Assembly: GCA_963722665.1 (NCBI GenBank)
Contig: CAVRNW010000015.1
Location: 1 to 36,538, forward strand
DNA length: 36,538 bases
Source: Site-B1 sp963722665
Lineage (GTDB): Bacteria; Bacteroidota; Bacteroidia; Flavobacteriales; Flavobacteriaceae
Direction of reading: 5' to 3'
Shown: positions 18,444 to 27,842 of the stretch, in pieces
Layout of the letters: each line of letters opens with the position of its first letter
Position numbering within the stretch: the stretch's first letter is position 1
The notes under the pieces: model-generated
What the model was told of the DNA's origin: nothing
The model's input: only the letters and a program-made list of their open reading frames with translations
Databases searched by the model: none
Position numbers and translations under genes: made by a program

Positions 18444-18739
18444 TTATGCCAATAATGGTTCTGCATTCTTCAGAACTTCAAATACAGATAATTCTGAATC
18501 CGGACAGAAGAAACGGCAGCTGAAACTCAGATCCTTCGATTGGAGTTTGGAGTTTCCAGTGGCGCAAGCAGAAGTTTCGTAATAGGATTCAGTGAAGATG
18601 CTACAGATGGATATGATTATGGATTGGATGGTGGCTTGATCAATGATCCCGCCTGATGATGATATGGGAAGCTTACTCAATGGTCAGCAATATGTGATAC
18701 AAGCCTTTGCACCTTATACACCTGATAAAGAAATAGATC

Positions 18740-19078
18740 TTGTATTGCATGCATCAGGTAATTTTACCTATACACTTAAAAGCAACTGAGATCTCCAATT
18801 TTCCTGAAGATCAGGATCTGTTCTTAAGAGATAATTTAACCGGTCAATATTATGACTTAAGAAGCACAGAAGCATATAACTTTACCTCTGTTGCAGGATC
18901 ATTTACAGACAGATTTCAGGTCATCTTCCAGGATCCTGAAGCCTTGTCAACAGAAGAGTTTATAAATGACAACACGCTTATCTATGTGAATCAACCGGAA
19001 GCCAAGTTGTATGTAAAACAATTGACAGAACAAGCTAAAGGAACTCTCTATTTCAAACATGCTTGGTCAAAGGATTAA
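18740..19078 (+). CDS. Gene B fragment 4: part of T9SS sorting region
   Basis: In register from about 18785 (ATEISNFPEDQDLFLRDN) to about 19040 (YVNQPEAKLYVKQLTEQAK). It corresponds to the end of the tail and the first strands of the T9SS C-terminal domain. An extra G near 19040 throws the frame; the remaining strands (ISNMLGQRIKIFNSINNQ, ISGISSGVYIVSLKT) continue in the next frame to 19209. Confidence 0.6.
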   Translation: MYCMHQVILPIHLKATEISNFPEDQDLFLRDNLTGQYYDLRSTEAYNFTSVAGSFTDRFQVIFQDPEALSTEEFINDNTLIYVNQPEAKLYVKQLTEQAKGTLYFKHAWSKD

Positions 19079-19232
19079 AATCTTCAATTCAATTAACAAT
19101 CAAACCTTAGAGAATGGCATTGATATTTCTGGTATTAGCAGTGGCGTATACATTGTAAGTTTAAAGACAGAATAATAATCGATCGATTGATAAAAAAGTG
19201 GTCAAGTAATCAAAATTAATTCAAAAACCTGC

Positions 19233-19302
19233 ATTTCATCGAATATATAGGCAATTAATCGATAAAAAATTTGGTTTATTAAATTCCTTAATACTAGTTT
19301 TG
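19233..19302 (+). promoter_or_regulatory. Gene C promoter with TCGA motifs
   Basis: ATTTCATCGAATA (19233-19245) and AATTAATCGATA (19253-19264) repeat the motif pair seen before gene B, in the opposite order. TTTG (19270-19273) and TAGTTTTG (19295-19302) form a good Bacteroidota -33/-7 pair with a 21-base spacer, 66 bases before the C start codon. Confidence 0.55.
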
Positions 19303-19368
19303 TCATAAACCTGAGGATTCTAACCGGCTTATTGCAAGGAATCTTAAAGATTAATTTTGTGCCCTAAA

Positions 19369-22300
19369 ATGAAATATCTTTACCTATCAAGGTGTTTAGC
19401 AATACTATTCGTATTATTTTATTGTCAGTTTTCAAACGCACAATGCACACCCACTCCGGGCGTATCTACCATTGGTGGTAACGCATTTACAGATGATAAC
19501 CAAGACGGTATCAAACAACTGGCAGAAGGCGATGAACAAGGTGCAGTTGTTGAATTATATTATGATATCAATGGAAATGGTGTTATAGAGGCTGTTGAGC
19601 CGATACTTCAAACTGCCATAACCGACATTAATGGTGATTATTTATTTTCACAAGGTTCAGTTATCTTAACTGAAACGATATCTGATGAATTCAATGCCGT
19701 TTCTTTCGGTGGAAATAACGGTACAGATATCTGGAATAATGTTTGGCAGGAATTTGAAGAAACAGATGGTCAAACGGCAGGCGCAGTACAAATAGCCAAT
19801 GAAACAGGAATAACAACTAATGCCTTACGATTTGGTGGGATTTATGACGAAAGTGATGTAGATATCAAAGATAAAGGAGTGTATAGAGTAGCCAATTTAT
19901 CCGGCGCATTAAATGCTACGCTTTCATTTGATTTCTATAAGAACCTTGCTGCGGACTCAAGACCAAAAGTTGCTATCGAAGTGTCTACAAATGGTTCTGA
20001 TTGGACTGAACTTGATGAATTTGAACATGATTACTCAGTTAACCTATATTCCTATAATATAGATTCATATATAAACGCAACGACTTATATCAGGTTCATT
20101 GGTGATAGCAGATTCAAAAAAGAGTCATATGATTACTTTGCTTTTGACAACATAACCATTACTTTTGATCGCTCTTCAGTCCCTTTGGATTTCATTGCAT
20201 TATTGAGTGAACCGGATTTAGGAACTGGATATACATATACAACACCAAGACTATACGGAATTAATTTTTCTGCCGTCGGAGAAGCCTCTTGCGATAGCGA
20301 TTATGGTCTTTTTTTCTGTGATGCTTCATGTACGCCTAATGCAAATGATGATTTTGGTACTGTACTTCAGGGAAATTCAATCAATATAGATGTATTAAGC
20401 AATGATACAGATGGTAACCTTAATATTGATGTGAACTCACTTTCCATTATTACACAACCAACCTATGGTTCTTTAATTACTACTCCTGGTAGTGGCGAGA
20501 TAATATACATCCCTAATGGTAATTTCTTTGGTCTGGATACTTATGAGTATGAAATTTGTGATGTTACAGCACTTTGTGGTACAGCTACTGTAACTATTAC
20601 TGTTGATCAAAATTTAATTGATGCTTGTCTGCAAGCAGCAGAAGATCATATCTATTATATCCCATATTCCGATACCGAGTTACGTACAGCCTTAAGAGAA
20701 GCTTCAGGTGGTGCTGGTAATTGTAGCAATAATGTAACTGATGATGTTAGAAGAATTACAAGTATTAAAACCCCTTATCCGGGTACGGTATTAATATATG
20801 ACCATTGGGAAGACGGTTATGAAGCAGATATTACCGATCCTGTACAAGCGACAACGCAAGTTTGGGGAGATAATGATGCCTTAAATGGTACAGCCATTGG
20901 TTATCCTGATGACTATGTGCCTTCCGGCGGTAACTTTGTTTTCGACAATACCTACAATTATAACCCTAGAAATCCGGCAGATTTTTATTTTGATGGTAAA
21001 GACAAGATATGGACCTCTGCAGATGTTGCTTTATCCACAGTAGCTGGGGATTTAAATAGATTTACATTTCAAGCAACAAAAACAGATGTCTATGACACAC
21101 AAAAATTTGGCACCTCATTCACCGTGCCATTTGGAGAAGAATTAGCTGGAGATTTTGCATACTCAGCGTTATTTATAAGAGCTTCACTGGATAATACTAT
21201 TGTCAATATTGATCTGGAAAATGATGGTACAGTAGATTTGACTACAACTTTGCTTGAAGGCGAAGTTTATTTTGTTGATGGCGGTGTGCAATCCGGAGCC
21301 AGGATAATCAGTACATTACCAATAGGCGTTGATCTGTTTTTTGGAGATGAAGGCTGTTTTGGGACAAGGCAAATAAACCTGTTACCTTTAGTTTTCCTTT
21401 CAGATGTGTACTATTCTCCGGTACCATCCACAGATCTTTCTTCCCCGTCTGTAGCATATTTTTACAACTACCAAAACGATCCCATAGATATAGACTGGGA
21501 GTCTAATGCAGGTACAGGAACATTTAATATAGCAGCCAAATCTACAGCATCTTTATCTCTTTCTGACAATTCAGCTTATAGATTTGAAAGCCGGGGAAGT
21601 TATTCTTATGTTGCCAGTGAAGTTGTTGACAGTAATAGTTCGGCTTATGACTGGGCGTTTAACATGATATCAGAAGAACGATTAACAGAATTGGCAGCAA
21701 TAGCATGGGCACCAGGCTCTTTAGATGGCACACGAAACGACAACCCGGTTTGGATAACGCCTAATGCAGATACAACGATATACATAAAATTCGATGGTGA
21801 TCTAACCTCAACAACAAGTTTTACAAGTCCTTGCGGAATACCATATGATATTTCGGTTCCTGTTGATCATTTAAATTATTATCAGATCTTCGATACAGTC
21901 AATAGCGATAATGACCAGAGTGGATTGGCAGTTTTTACTTGTGATGGCGCAAAAATATTTGCTGTTTATGGTGAAGATCCTGCTTTGGCTATTCCTGGTA
22001 GCCCTTCGCTTGATGTAGGTACAACCATGCAGCCATTATGTGCAAAGCCACAAATTTTTAGTTTACGTGACAGAGCCTATACAATTACAGATACGTCATT
22101 GCAGATTCCTGTTCTTTTCAACGATAATTCCTTTATTACAAATATAGATCCAGCTTCACTATCAGTTTTAGTAATGCCTGAAAATGGTGTAATAACAATA
22201 AATCCGGACGGAACCATAAATTATATACCAAATACAGGGTTCACAGGAGTGGACACTTTTGAATACTCTGTTTGTTCATTGGAATATCCTGCTGTTTGCG

Positions 22301-24291
22301 ATATAGCCACTGTTATAGTAACAATTGATCCGTGTCCTACGCCAGCAAATAAAAATATGGTATTTGGTAACGTTTTCCTAGATCTTAACGAAGACACGAT
22401 AAATAATGACGGTCTTGGAGTTAACAATGTGAAAGTTGATATTTACGAAGATCTGAATTTAAATGGTGTAATTGACGGTGGAGACATTCCACTACCTACC
22501 TCACCATCTACCACTACAGATGTTAATGGTAATTATCAATTTTTAGTGCCAACCTATAATCTCCTGATTGAAGATGATTTTTCTTCTAACACCTATACCG
22601 GAGGCTCAAATTGGGCCGGAGACTGGACAGAAGTTGGTGAAGCTGATGGGCCTTTACTCGGAGATATAAGCATTGTTCCAGACATTATTGCTACGGAAAG
22701 GCTTAGAGTTAGGAATAATAGAAGTGCCACAAGAGAGTTAGACTTAAGCCCGGCTATTTTTGGCTCTGTATCTTTTGATATTGCAGAAGATGGTGACATA
22801 GACTCAGCTGATGAAGTAGAAGTAAAAATTTGCGCAGACAATACGGATTTTAACTGCCAGACCATATTTATACAGTCAGATGATTTCACGAGTGGCAGTA
22901 TTATAAATGCATATATAGATGCAGACAAACTAACAAGCACTGCTGTTTTAAAAATTGTAACTACAGGATATACCGCTGTTGACGAAATATTCTATATTGA
23001 TAATATTGTTATTCTAACCTCTGTTCGTGGTAAAAACTTACTTCTTGAAACAGATCAATCAACTTGGCCAAGTGGTTACACTTTAAGTACAGATAACATA
23101 GAATCTGCTGTTTTTGCTCCTACAGGAACCGTTGGAAATTGTGAAAAAGCTAAGGATTTTGGTTTTCTTACATGTGAGCTGACCGATCCTGGCCTGATTA
23201 TAATATGTGATGATAAAGGTACACCTTTAGATGCGAAAAATGATACGTTTACATTTACTCTGGATCCGGTGGGTGTAAGATTTGGAACCACATATACTGT
23301 TAGTGGTGATGTCACCGGAACGGGTACCTATGGTGTAGCCACAACATTCGGTCCATTTGATACTGATGACAATATAAGCACTATTACTATTACTGATGAT
23401 ACCGGAGCTTGTGAATTAGATGTAGAAATTGATATGTCAATTAGTGGGTGTTTGTCAACTGATGCAAGTTTATCAACAAGCATTGATTTTGACGGAGTGG
23501 ATGATTACTTAAACACACCCGGATTTTTAGATGGGTTACAGGAAGTGACCATGATGGCTTGGGTTAAAGTTGATAGTAAATATGGTGGAGGCGAAACACT
23601 CACAATTGTAAGTGAAGATATTTCATGTATGCTAAATTTAAATTCTGGTAACGCACCAGTATTAACAGTTAGAACAGATATAACACCAACAATTGCAGTT
23701 ACTGCCGACCCAATAATCAATGATGAATGGCATCACGTTGCTGGAACTTTTTCTGGAATTACGGGAGAGTTGAAGATTTACGTTGATGGAAAATTAGAAG
23801 GAATTAGTCCTACAGATTTTACAGGGGCGTTTATTACTATGACAGGAATAGGCAATGGTAATTTTGAAGTAGGCAGATTCTCAAGGGATACTGCTCCAGA
23901 CCAAAATCATTTCTATGGATCTATTGATGAAGTTAGAGTATTCGATTCTGCATTAACTGAATCCCAGATTCAACGAATTGTATATCAGGAAATAGAACAG
24001 AACGGTGCAAATATTAAAGGAACTTTAATAAACAAGGATATTGTAGATATTTCCTCAAGTGATCCTGTTCTTTGGAATGATCTTAAACTTTATTACCCCA
24101 TGACCACTGTGTCCCGTGGCAAAACATTTGACACATCAGGAAACTCTAGAGACGCTACCTTGCTAAACATTACAACCATTCTACCTCAATCGGCACCTAT
24201 GCCTTATGAAACGGTAGATATAGGTGAATGGACTGATGAAACGACATGGTTACATGGCGAATTCTGGGATATTGAGGACATACGCAAATAA
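19369..24291 (+). CDS. Gene C fragment 1: SdrD_B/Ig/jelly-roll/LamG surface protein
   Basis: The ATG at 19369 starts a signal peptide (MKYLYLSRCLAILFVLFYCQ, cleavage after SNAQ); a TTG four codons upstream is less likely. Domain order, approximate residues: SdrD_B-like 26-97 (GNAFTDDNQDGIKQLAEGDE); MAM-like jelly roll 104-265; Ig/cadherin-like 320-413 (LSNDTDGNLNID); a large module 417-890 with LIYDHWEDGYEADITDP and QVWGDNDALNG; Ig-like 894-987; SdrD_B-like 987-1060; jelly roll 1065-1227; a sheet domain to about 1355; LamG 1365-1540; first part of the tail. The frame is intact for 4.9 kb and ends where an extra C near 24284 precedes ANNKDW. Surface adhesion is inferred; no catalytic motif is seen. 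Confidence 0.85.
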   Translation: MKYLYLSRCLAILFVLFYCQFSNAQCTPTPGVSTIGGNAFTDDNQDGIKQLAEGDEQGAVVELYYDINGNGVIEAVEPILQTAITDINGDYLFSQGSVILTETISDEFNAVSFGGNNGTDIWNNVWQEFEETDGQTAGAVQIANETGITTNALRFGGIYDESDVDIKDKGVYRVANLSGALNATLSFDFYKNLAADSRPKVAIEVSTNGSDWTELDEFEHDYSVNLYSYNIDSYINATTYIRFIGDSRFKKESYDYFAFDNITITFDRSSVPLDFIALLSEPDLGTGYTYTTPRLYGINFSAVGEASCDSDYGLFFCDASCTPNANDDFGTVLQGNSINIDVLSNDTDGNLNIDVNSLSIITQPTYGSLITTPGSGEIIYIPNGNFFGLDTYEYEICDVTALCGTATVTITVDQNLIDACLQAAEDHIYYIPYSDTELRTALREASGGAGNCSNNVTDDVRRITSIKTPYPGTVLIYDHWEDGYEADITDPVQATTQVWGDNDALNGTAIGYPDDYVPSGGNFVFDNTYNYNPRNPADFYFDGKDKIWTSADVALSTVAGDLNRFTFQATKTDVYDTQKFGTSFTVPFGEELAGDFAYSALFIRASLDNTIVNIDLENDGTVDLTTTLLEGEVYFVDGGVQSGARIISTLPIGVDLFFGDEGCFGTRQINLLPLVFLSDVYYSPVPSTDLSSPSVAYFYNYQNDPIDIDWESNAGTGTFNIAAKSTASLSLSDNSAYRFESRGSYSYVASEVVDSNSSAYDWAFNMISEERLTELAAIAWAPGSLDGTRNDNPVWITPNADTTIYIKFDGDLTSTTSFTSPCGIPYDISVPVDHLNYYQIFDTVNSDNDQSGLAVFTCDGAKIFAVYGEDPALAIPGSPSLDVGTTMQPLCAKPQIFSLRDRAYTITDTSLQIPVLFNDNSFITNIDPASLSVLVMPENGVITINPDGTINYIPNTGFTGVDTFEYSVCSLEYPAVCDIATVIVTIDPCPTPANKNMVFGNVFLDLNEDTINNDGLGVNNVKVDIYEDLNLNGVIDGGDIPLPTSPSTTTDVNGNYQFLVPTYNLLIEDDFSSNTYTGGSNWAGDWTEVGEADGPLLGDISIVPDIIATERLRVRNNRSATRELDLSPAIFGSVSFDIAEDGDIDSADEVEVKICADNTDFNCQTIFIQSDDFTSGSIINAYIDADKLTSTAVLKIVTTGYTAVDEIFYIDNIVILTSVRGKNLLLETDQSTWPSGYTLSTDNIESAVFAPTGTVGNCEKAKDFGFLTCELTDPGLIIICDDKGTPLDAKNDTFTFTLDPVGVRFGTTYTVSGDVTGTGTYGVATTFGPFDTDDNISTITITDDTGACELDVEIDMSISGCLSTDASLSTSIDFDGVDDYLNTPGFLDGLQEVTMMAWVKVDSKYGGGETLTIVSEDISCMLNLNSGNAPVLTVRTDITPTIAVTADPIINDEWHHVAGTFSGITGELKIYVDGKLEGISPTDFTGAFITMTGIGNGNFEVGRFSRDTAPDQNHFYGSIDEVRVFDSALTESQIQRIVYQEIEQNGANIKGTLINKDIVDISSSDPVLWNDLKLYYPMTTVSRGKTFDTSGNSRDATLLNITTILPQSAPMPYETVDIGEWTDETTWLHGEFWDIEDIRK

Positions 24292-24565
24292 TAAGGACTG
24301 GAGCATCGTTCAATTACATCACGATATAACAACAACCGCGTCACACAAACATTTAGGATTGATAGTTGATGCCGGAAAAACATTTACAGTAGGTGACACA
24401 GGTTTGGATGATCAGGACTTTGAAATAAACAATACCTGGTATCTGGAATTGAATGGTACGATCGATCTGCAGGACGATTCGCAGTTGATACAGGGTTTAA
24501 ATAGCGACCTGGTCACAGGAGCCAATGGAAAGATATTAAGAAGACAGGAAGGAACTTCCAACTAG
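24224..24565 (+). CDS. Gene C fragment 2: truncated constant tail
   Basis: In register from about 24285 (ANNKDWSIVQLHHDITTTAS) to EGTSN at 24562. It is cut at the C/D junction and stops at TAG 24563. The last 171 bases are nearly identical to gene B. Confidence 0.72.
   Translation: MNGLMKRHGYMANSGILRTYANNKDWSIVQLHHDITTTASHKHLGLIVDAGKTFTVGDTGLDDQDFEINNTWYLELNGTIDLQDDSQLIQGLNSDLVTGANGKILRRQEGTSN
24392..24562 (+). repeat. Near-identical tract shared by B and C (C copy), ending at the C/D junction
   Basis: Partner of 17475-17645 with one mismatch. The tract ends exactly where C stops matching its paralogues and D begins, so the junction may be tied to the same recombination or mis-assembly event. 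Confidence 0.85.
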
Positions 24566-27548
24566 TGTTAATTACAACCCTGTTTGGGTCACACCCACAG
24601 CCAGCACAACAGTTTACATTAAGTTTGATGGAAATTTAACATCCACTACAGCTTCCATTAGTCCATGCGGTATCCCTTACGATACATCCATCGCAATAAA
24701 TCACCTGGGATATGAAAGAATTTTCGATACTTTCAACAATGACAACGACCAAAGTGGACTTGCAGTTTACACCTGTGATGGTACAAAAATATTTGCGGTT
24801 TATGGAGAAGATTCATCAATTGCAGATACTGGTATTACTTCTCCAGCGCTAGATGTTGGTACATCTATGCAGCCTTTATGCTTGCAGCCTCAAGTTTTTG
24901 CTAACGACGACCTTGCTTATGGTATAACAGATGCTTCAATTACCGTATCTGTTTTATATAATGACACAAAATTCATAACAAATATTGACCCTGCAACTGT
25001 CAGTACAACTGATGTCATCCAACCATCAAATGGTTCGGTTTCGGTAAATCCTGATGCAACAATTACCTATACTCCAAATTTTGGTTATAATGGAATAGAT
25101 ACATTCCAATACTCTGTTTGCTCATTGGAATATCCAGATGTGTGTGATATAGCAACAGTAACGGTAAATACTTCAGATTGTCCAACACCTAGTAATAGGA
25201 ATCTCGTTTTTGGGCAAGCTTATGTAGATGCGGATGGTGATATGGTAAATAATGATGGGATAGGACTTGAAAATATCCAGATTAATATTTACGAAGACCT
25301 GAATACTAACGGTGTTATCGATGGCGGAGACCTTCCACTACCTACAACCCCTTCTACCATTACAGACGTCAACGGAAACTATCAATATGAAGTACCTAGT
25401 TACGATATTACTATTGCCGATGATTTTTCATCAAATAACTATACAGGTGGAAGTTCTGAATGGTCGGGCAGCTGGATAGAAGTGGGAGATGATAGTAACT
25501 CAGCCACCGGTGATGTGAGCATTGTTTTAGAACGATTAAAATTAGAAAATAATTCAAGTATCTCAAGGCAAGTAGACCTTATTGATGCTACTTTTGCAAC
25601 GATTTCATTTAACATTTTCGAAGAGGGTGATATCGACTCTAACGACGAAGTAAAAGTTGAAATTTGCTCCGACAATACATTCACCAATTGTCAGATTCTT
25701 TATTTTAGTGCAGATGACTTCACGAGTGCAAGCATTGTGGGCACTGTTATAGAACCTGATAAGCTAACTGCAACTACCCATTTCAGGGTTGTGGTAGATC
25801 AATATACAACGGATGAGGAAGTTTTCATTGATGACATTGCTATTTTCGCCACCATTCGAGGTAAAAATCTTCTTATGGAAACCGAAGCTTCGTCTATTCC
25901 AAGTAATTATGCATTAAGTACAGATAATTTGCAGACAGCAATCTTTGCTACTGGAATTACTGGAAATTGCAAGAAAGCTAACGATTTTGGTTTCTTAGGA
26001 TGCGATATGTCCGATCCTGGCATAGCCTTTTCTTGTGATGATAATGGAACTCCAATGGATGCTTCGGATGATACATTTTCATTTACGTTGAATCCTGACG
26101 GATTAAGATTTGGAAGTACATATACTGTGAGTGGTGATGTTACCGGTACAGGAACTTATGGCGCTCCTGTATCATTCGGTCCTTTTCCTTCATCAGATTT
26201 AAGTAAGACCATAACAATAGCAGATGATACCGGAAATTGCGGTTTAGTAGATGTAGAAGTAAGCGTATCTGTTAGTCAATGCTTGTCCTCGACCATCCCC
26301 ACATCTGTTGACTTTGATGGTGTTGATGATTACTTGTCTACTACAGGCTTTTTAGATGGTTTACAGGAAGTTACATTAATGGCTTGGGTAAAAGTAGATC
26401 CAACATACGCTGGAGGTAAAACGCTCACTATTGCAAGTGAAGATATTTCCTGTATGTTAACTCTCAATTCAGGTAACATACCGGTATTTACCGTTCGAAC
26501 AGATATTACACCAACAATTGCAGTTAATGCCGACCCAATTATAAATGATGAATGGCATCACATTACTGCAACTTTTTCTGGAATTACAGGAGAACAGAAT
26601 ATCTATGTTGATGGAAAATTAGAAGGGACTAGTCCTACAGATTTTACGGGTGCATTTATTAAAATGACAGGTACGGGTAACGGTAATTTTGAAGTAGGTA
26701 GGTTCTCAAAGGATACTGCTCCAGATCAAAATTATTTTTTTGGAGCTATTGATGAAGTGCGTGTTTTTGATGCTGCCTTAACTGAATCCCAAATTCAGCG
26801 ATCAGTATATCAGCAAATAGAACAAAATGGTGTGAATGTAAAAGGATCTATTATTGATAAAAACATATTGGACATTACAACTGAAAATACGGTGCCATGG
26901 TCAAATTTGGTAACCTATTATAATATGTCTGATATTGCAGATGGAAAGGTTATTGATAAATCATCATTTACTAAAGATGCACAACTCTTCAATATTACAA
27001 CCATTCTACCTCAATCGGCACCTATGCCATATGAAACGGTAGCAGATGGGCCTTGGACAGCACAAGCCACATGGCTTCATGGAAATGTCTGGGACATTGA
27101 GGATATACCAAATAATAAAGACTGGAGTATTGTCCATATACATGACAGTATAACAACAACAGCATCACACAAACATTTGGGATTATTAGTTGATGCTGGA
27201 AAGACCTTAGTGGTTGGTGATACCGCTTTAGATGATCAGGACTTTGAAGTAAACAATACCTGGTATTTAGAATTAAATGGAACACTGGATCTGCAGGACG
27301 ATTCTCAGTTAATTCAGGGAACGAGCAGTGATCTGGTAACAGGTGTGAATGGAAAAATTCTAAGAAGACAGGAAGGAACGTCTAATAAATTCTGGTATAA
27401 CTACTGGGCTTCACCGGTTGGTAGTTTAGGAGCCACAACGCTTACAGATAATAATGGCCCAACAAACAACACGAACAATACACCATTTAATCTGGATATG
27501 ATCAAAGATGGTAGCTGGACTGGACATAGAATTTACAACAGCTTATGA
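24564..27548 (+). CDS. Gene D fragment 1 (headless): Ig, SdrD_B, jelly roll, LamG, tail start
   Basis: Open frame with homology from 24564 (SVNYNPVWVTP); the first ATG at 24867 is internal. It starts inside the module of C that carries TTVYIKFDG and CGIPYD. Then come Ig-like (VLYNDTKFITNIDPATVS), SdrD_B-like (GQAYVDADGDMVNNDGIG, INIYEDLNTNGVIDGGDLP), jelly roll, a CDDNGTPMDASDDTF sheet domain and LamG (SVDFDGVDDYLSTTGFLDG to GAIDEVRVFDAALTESQI). The tail follows up to FNLDMIKDG, and an extra base near 27513 ends the frame. There is no signal peptide or promoter, so as sequenced it could not be exported. Confidence 0.78.
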   Translation, partial: SVNYNPVWVTPTASTTVYIKFDGNLTSTTASISPCGIPYDTSIAINHLGYERIFDTFNNDNDQSGLAVYTCDGTKIFAVYGEDSSIADTGITSPALDVGTSMQPLCLQPQVFANDDLAYGITDASITVSVLYNDTKFITNIDPATVSTTDVIQPSNGSVSVNPDATITYTPNFGYNGIDTFQYSVCSLEYPDVCDIATVTVNTSDCPTPSNRNLVFGQAYVDADGDMVNNDGIGLENIQINIYEDLNTNGVIDGGDLPLPTTPSTITDVNGNYQYEVPSYDITIADDFSSNNYTGGSSEWSGSWIEVGDDSNSATGDVSIVLERLKLENNSSISRQVDLIDATFATISFNIFEEGDIDSNDEVKVEICSDNTFTNCQILYFSADDFTSASIVGTVIEPDKLTATTHFRVVVDQYTTDEEVFIDDIAIFATIRGKNLLMETEASSIPSNYALSTDNLQTAIFATGITGNCKKANDFGFLGCDMSDPGIAFSCDDNGTPMDASDDTFSFTLNPDGLRFGSTYTVSGDVTGTGTYGAPVSFGPFPSSDLSKTITIADDTGNCGLVDVEVSVSVSQCLSSTIPTSVDFDGVDDYLSTTGFLDGLQEVTLMAWVKVDPTYAGGKTLTIASEDISCMLTLNSGNIPVFTVRTDITPTIAVNADPIINDEWHHITATFSGITGEQNIYVDGKLEGTSPTDFTGAFIKMTGTGNGNFEVGRFSKDTAPDQNYFFGAIDEVRVFDAALTESQIQRSVYQQIEQNGVNVKGSIIDKNILDITTENTVPWSNLVTYYNMSDIADGKVIDKSSFTKDAQLFNITTILPQSAPMPYETVADGPWTAQATWLHGNVWDIEDIPNNKDWSIVHIHDSITTTASHKHLGLLVDAGKTLVVGDTALDDQDFEVNNTWYLELNGTLDLQDDSQLIQGTSSDLVTGVNGKILRRQEGTSNKFWYNYWASPVGSLGATTLTDNNGPTNNTNNTPFNLDMIKDGSWTGHRIYNSL

Positions 27549-27842
27549 CGAAACAGGAAGGATAAGCACCTATTGGTTATATACATTCCAGAATGGGATA
27601 ACCTATTACAACTGGCAACGATTCGCTCCAGCGGATGACTATTCCTCCGGGATTTGGATACACCCAGAAAGGAACAGGAAATGGAGGAACCAAACAGCAG
27701 TATACTTTTGAAGGCAAACCCAATAATGGAACTATTCTGATAGCAGCGGATGATGTGGCTGGATGATTCTGCAAATGAAAGCGAAGCAAGGTGTGACCTT
27801 AACATCAACCTCTGGTTGGGAATCCATACCCAAGTGCATTAG

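Larger units (their letters stand above)
13447..19209 (+). pseudogene. Gene B, reconstructed extent: T9SS-secreted FG-GAP/TSP3/LamG protein, frameshifted in the tail
   Basis: Reconstructed protein of about 1,920 residues. The first 3.5 kb are intact; all breaks fall at or after the end of LamG. They lie near 16995, several in 17295-17330, 18442, 18504 (a missing C compared with D), 18650, 18785, 19040 and 19170. After correction the tail reads through MTDQ.D, TEETAAETQILR, DPPDDDMGSLLNGQQYVIQA and TEQAKELSISNMLGQRIKIFN to a T9SS sorting domain. It ends in DKKVVK at a TAA, 19207-19209. No terminator is visible before the gene C promoter. Confidence 0.7.
21731..27394 (+). repeat. Tandem paralogous duplication within C/D (unit about 2.83 kb)
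   Basis: 21731-24562 and 24563-27394 encode the same domain order and align throughout at the protein level, for example NPVWITPNADTTIYIKFDGD against NPVWVTPTASTTVYIKFDGN. Offsets of 2,830-2,840 bases hold at several landmarks: ATGCAGCC at 22028 and 24867, LamG starts, ATTACAACCATTCTACCTCA at both LamG ends. The copies are diverged at synonymous sites, so the duplication is old rather than an assembly duplicate. Confidence 0.75.

Noticed and set aside
10550..19100. Programmed ribosomal frameshifting
   Set aside because: The break sites share no slippery heptamer or downstream structure, and most need the removal of one base at unrelated sequences.
19357..19368. TTG start for gene C
   Set aside because: The ATG four codons later gives a standard signal peptide start.
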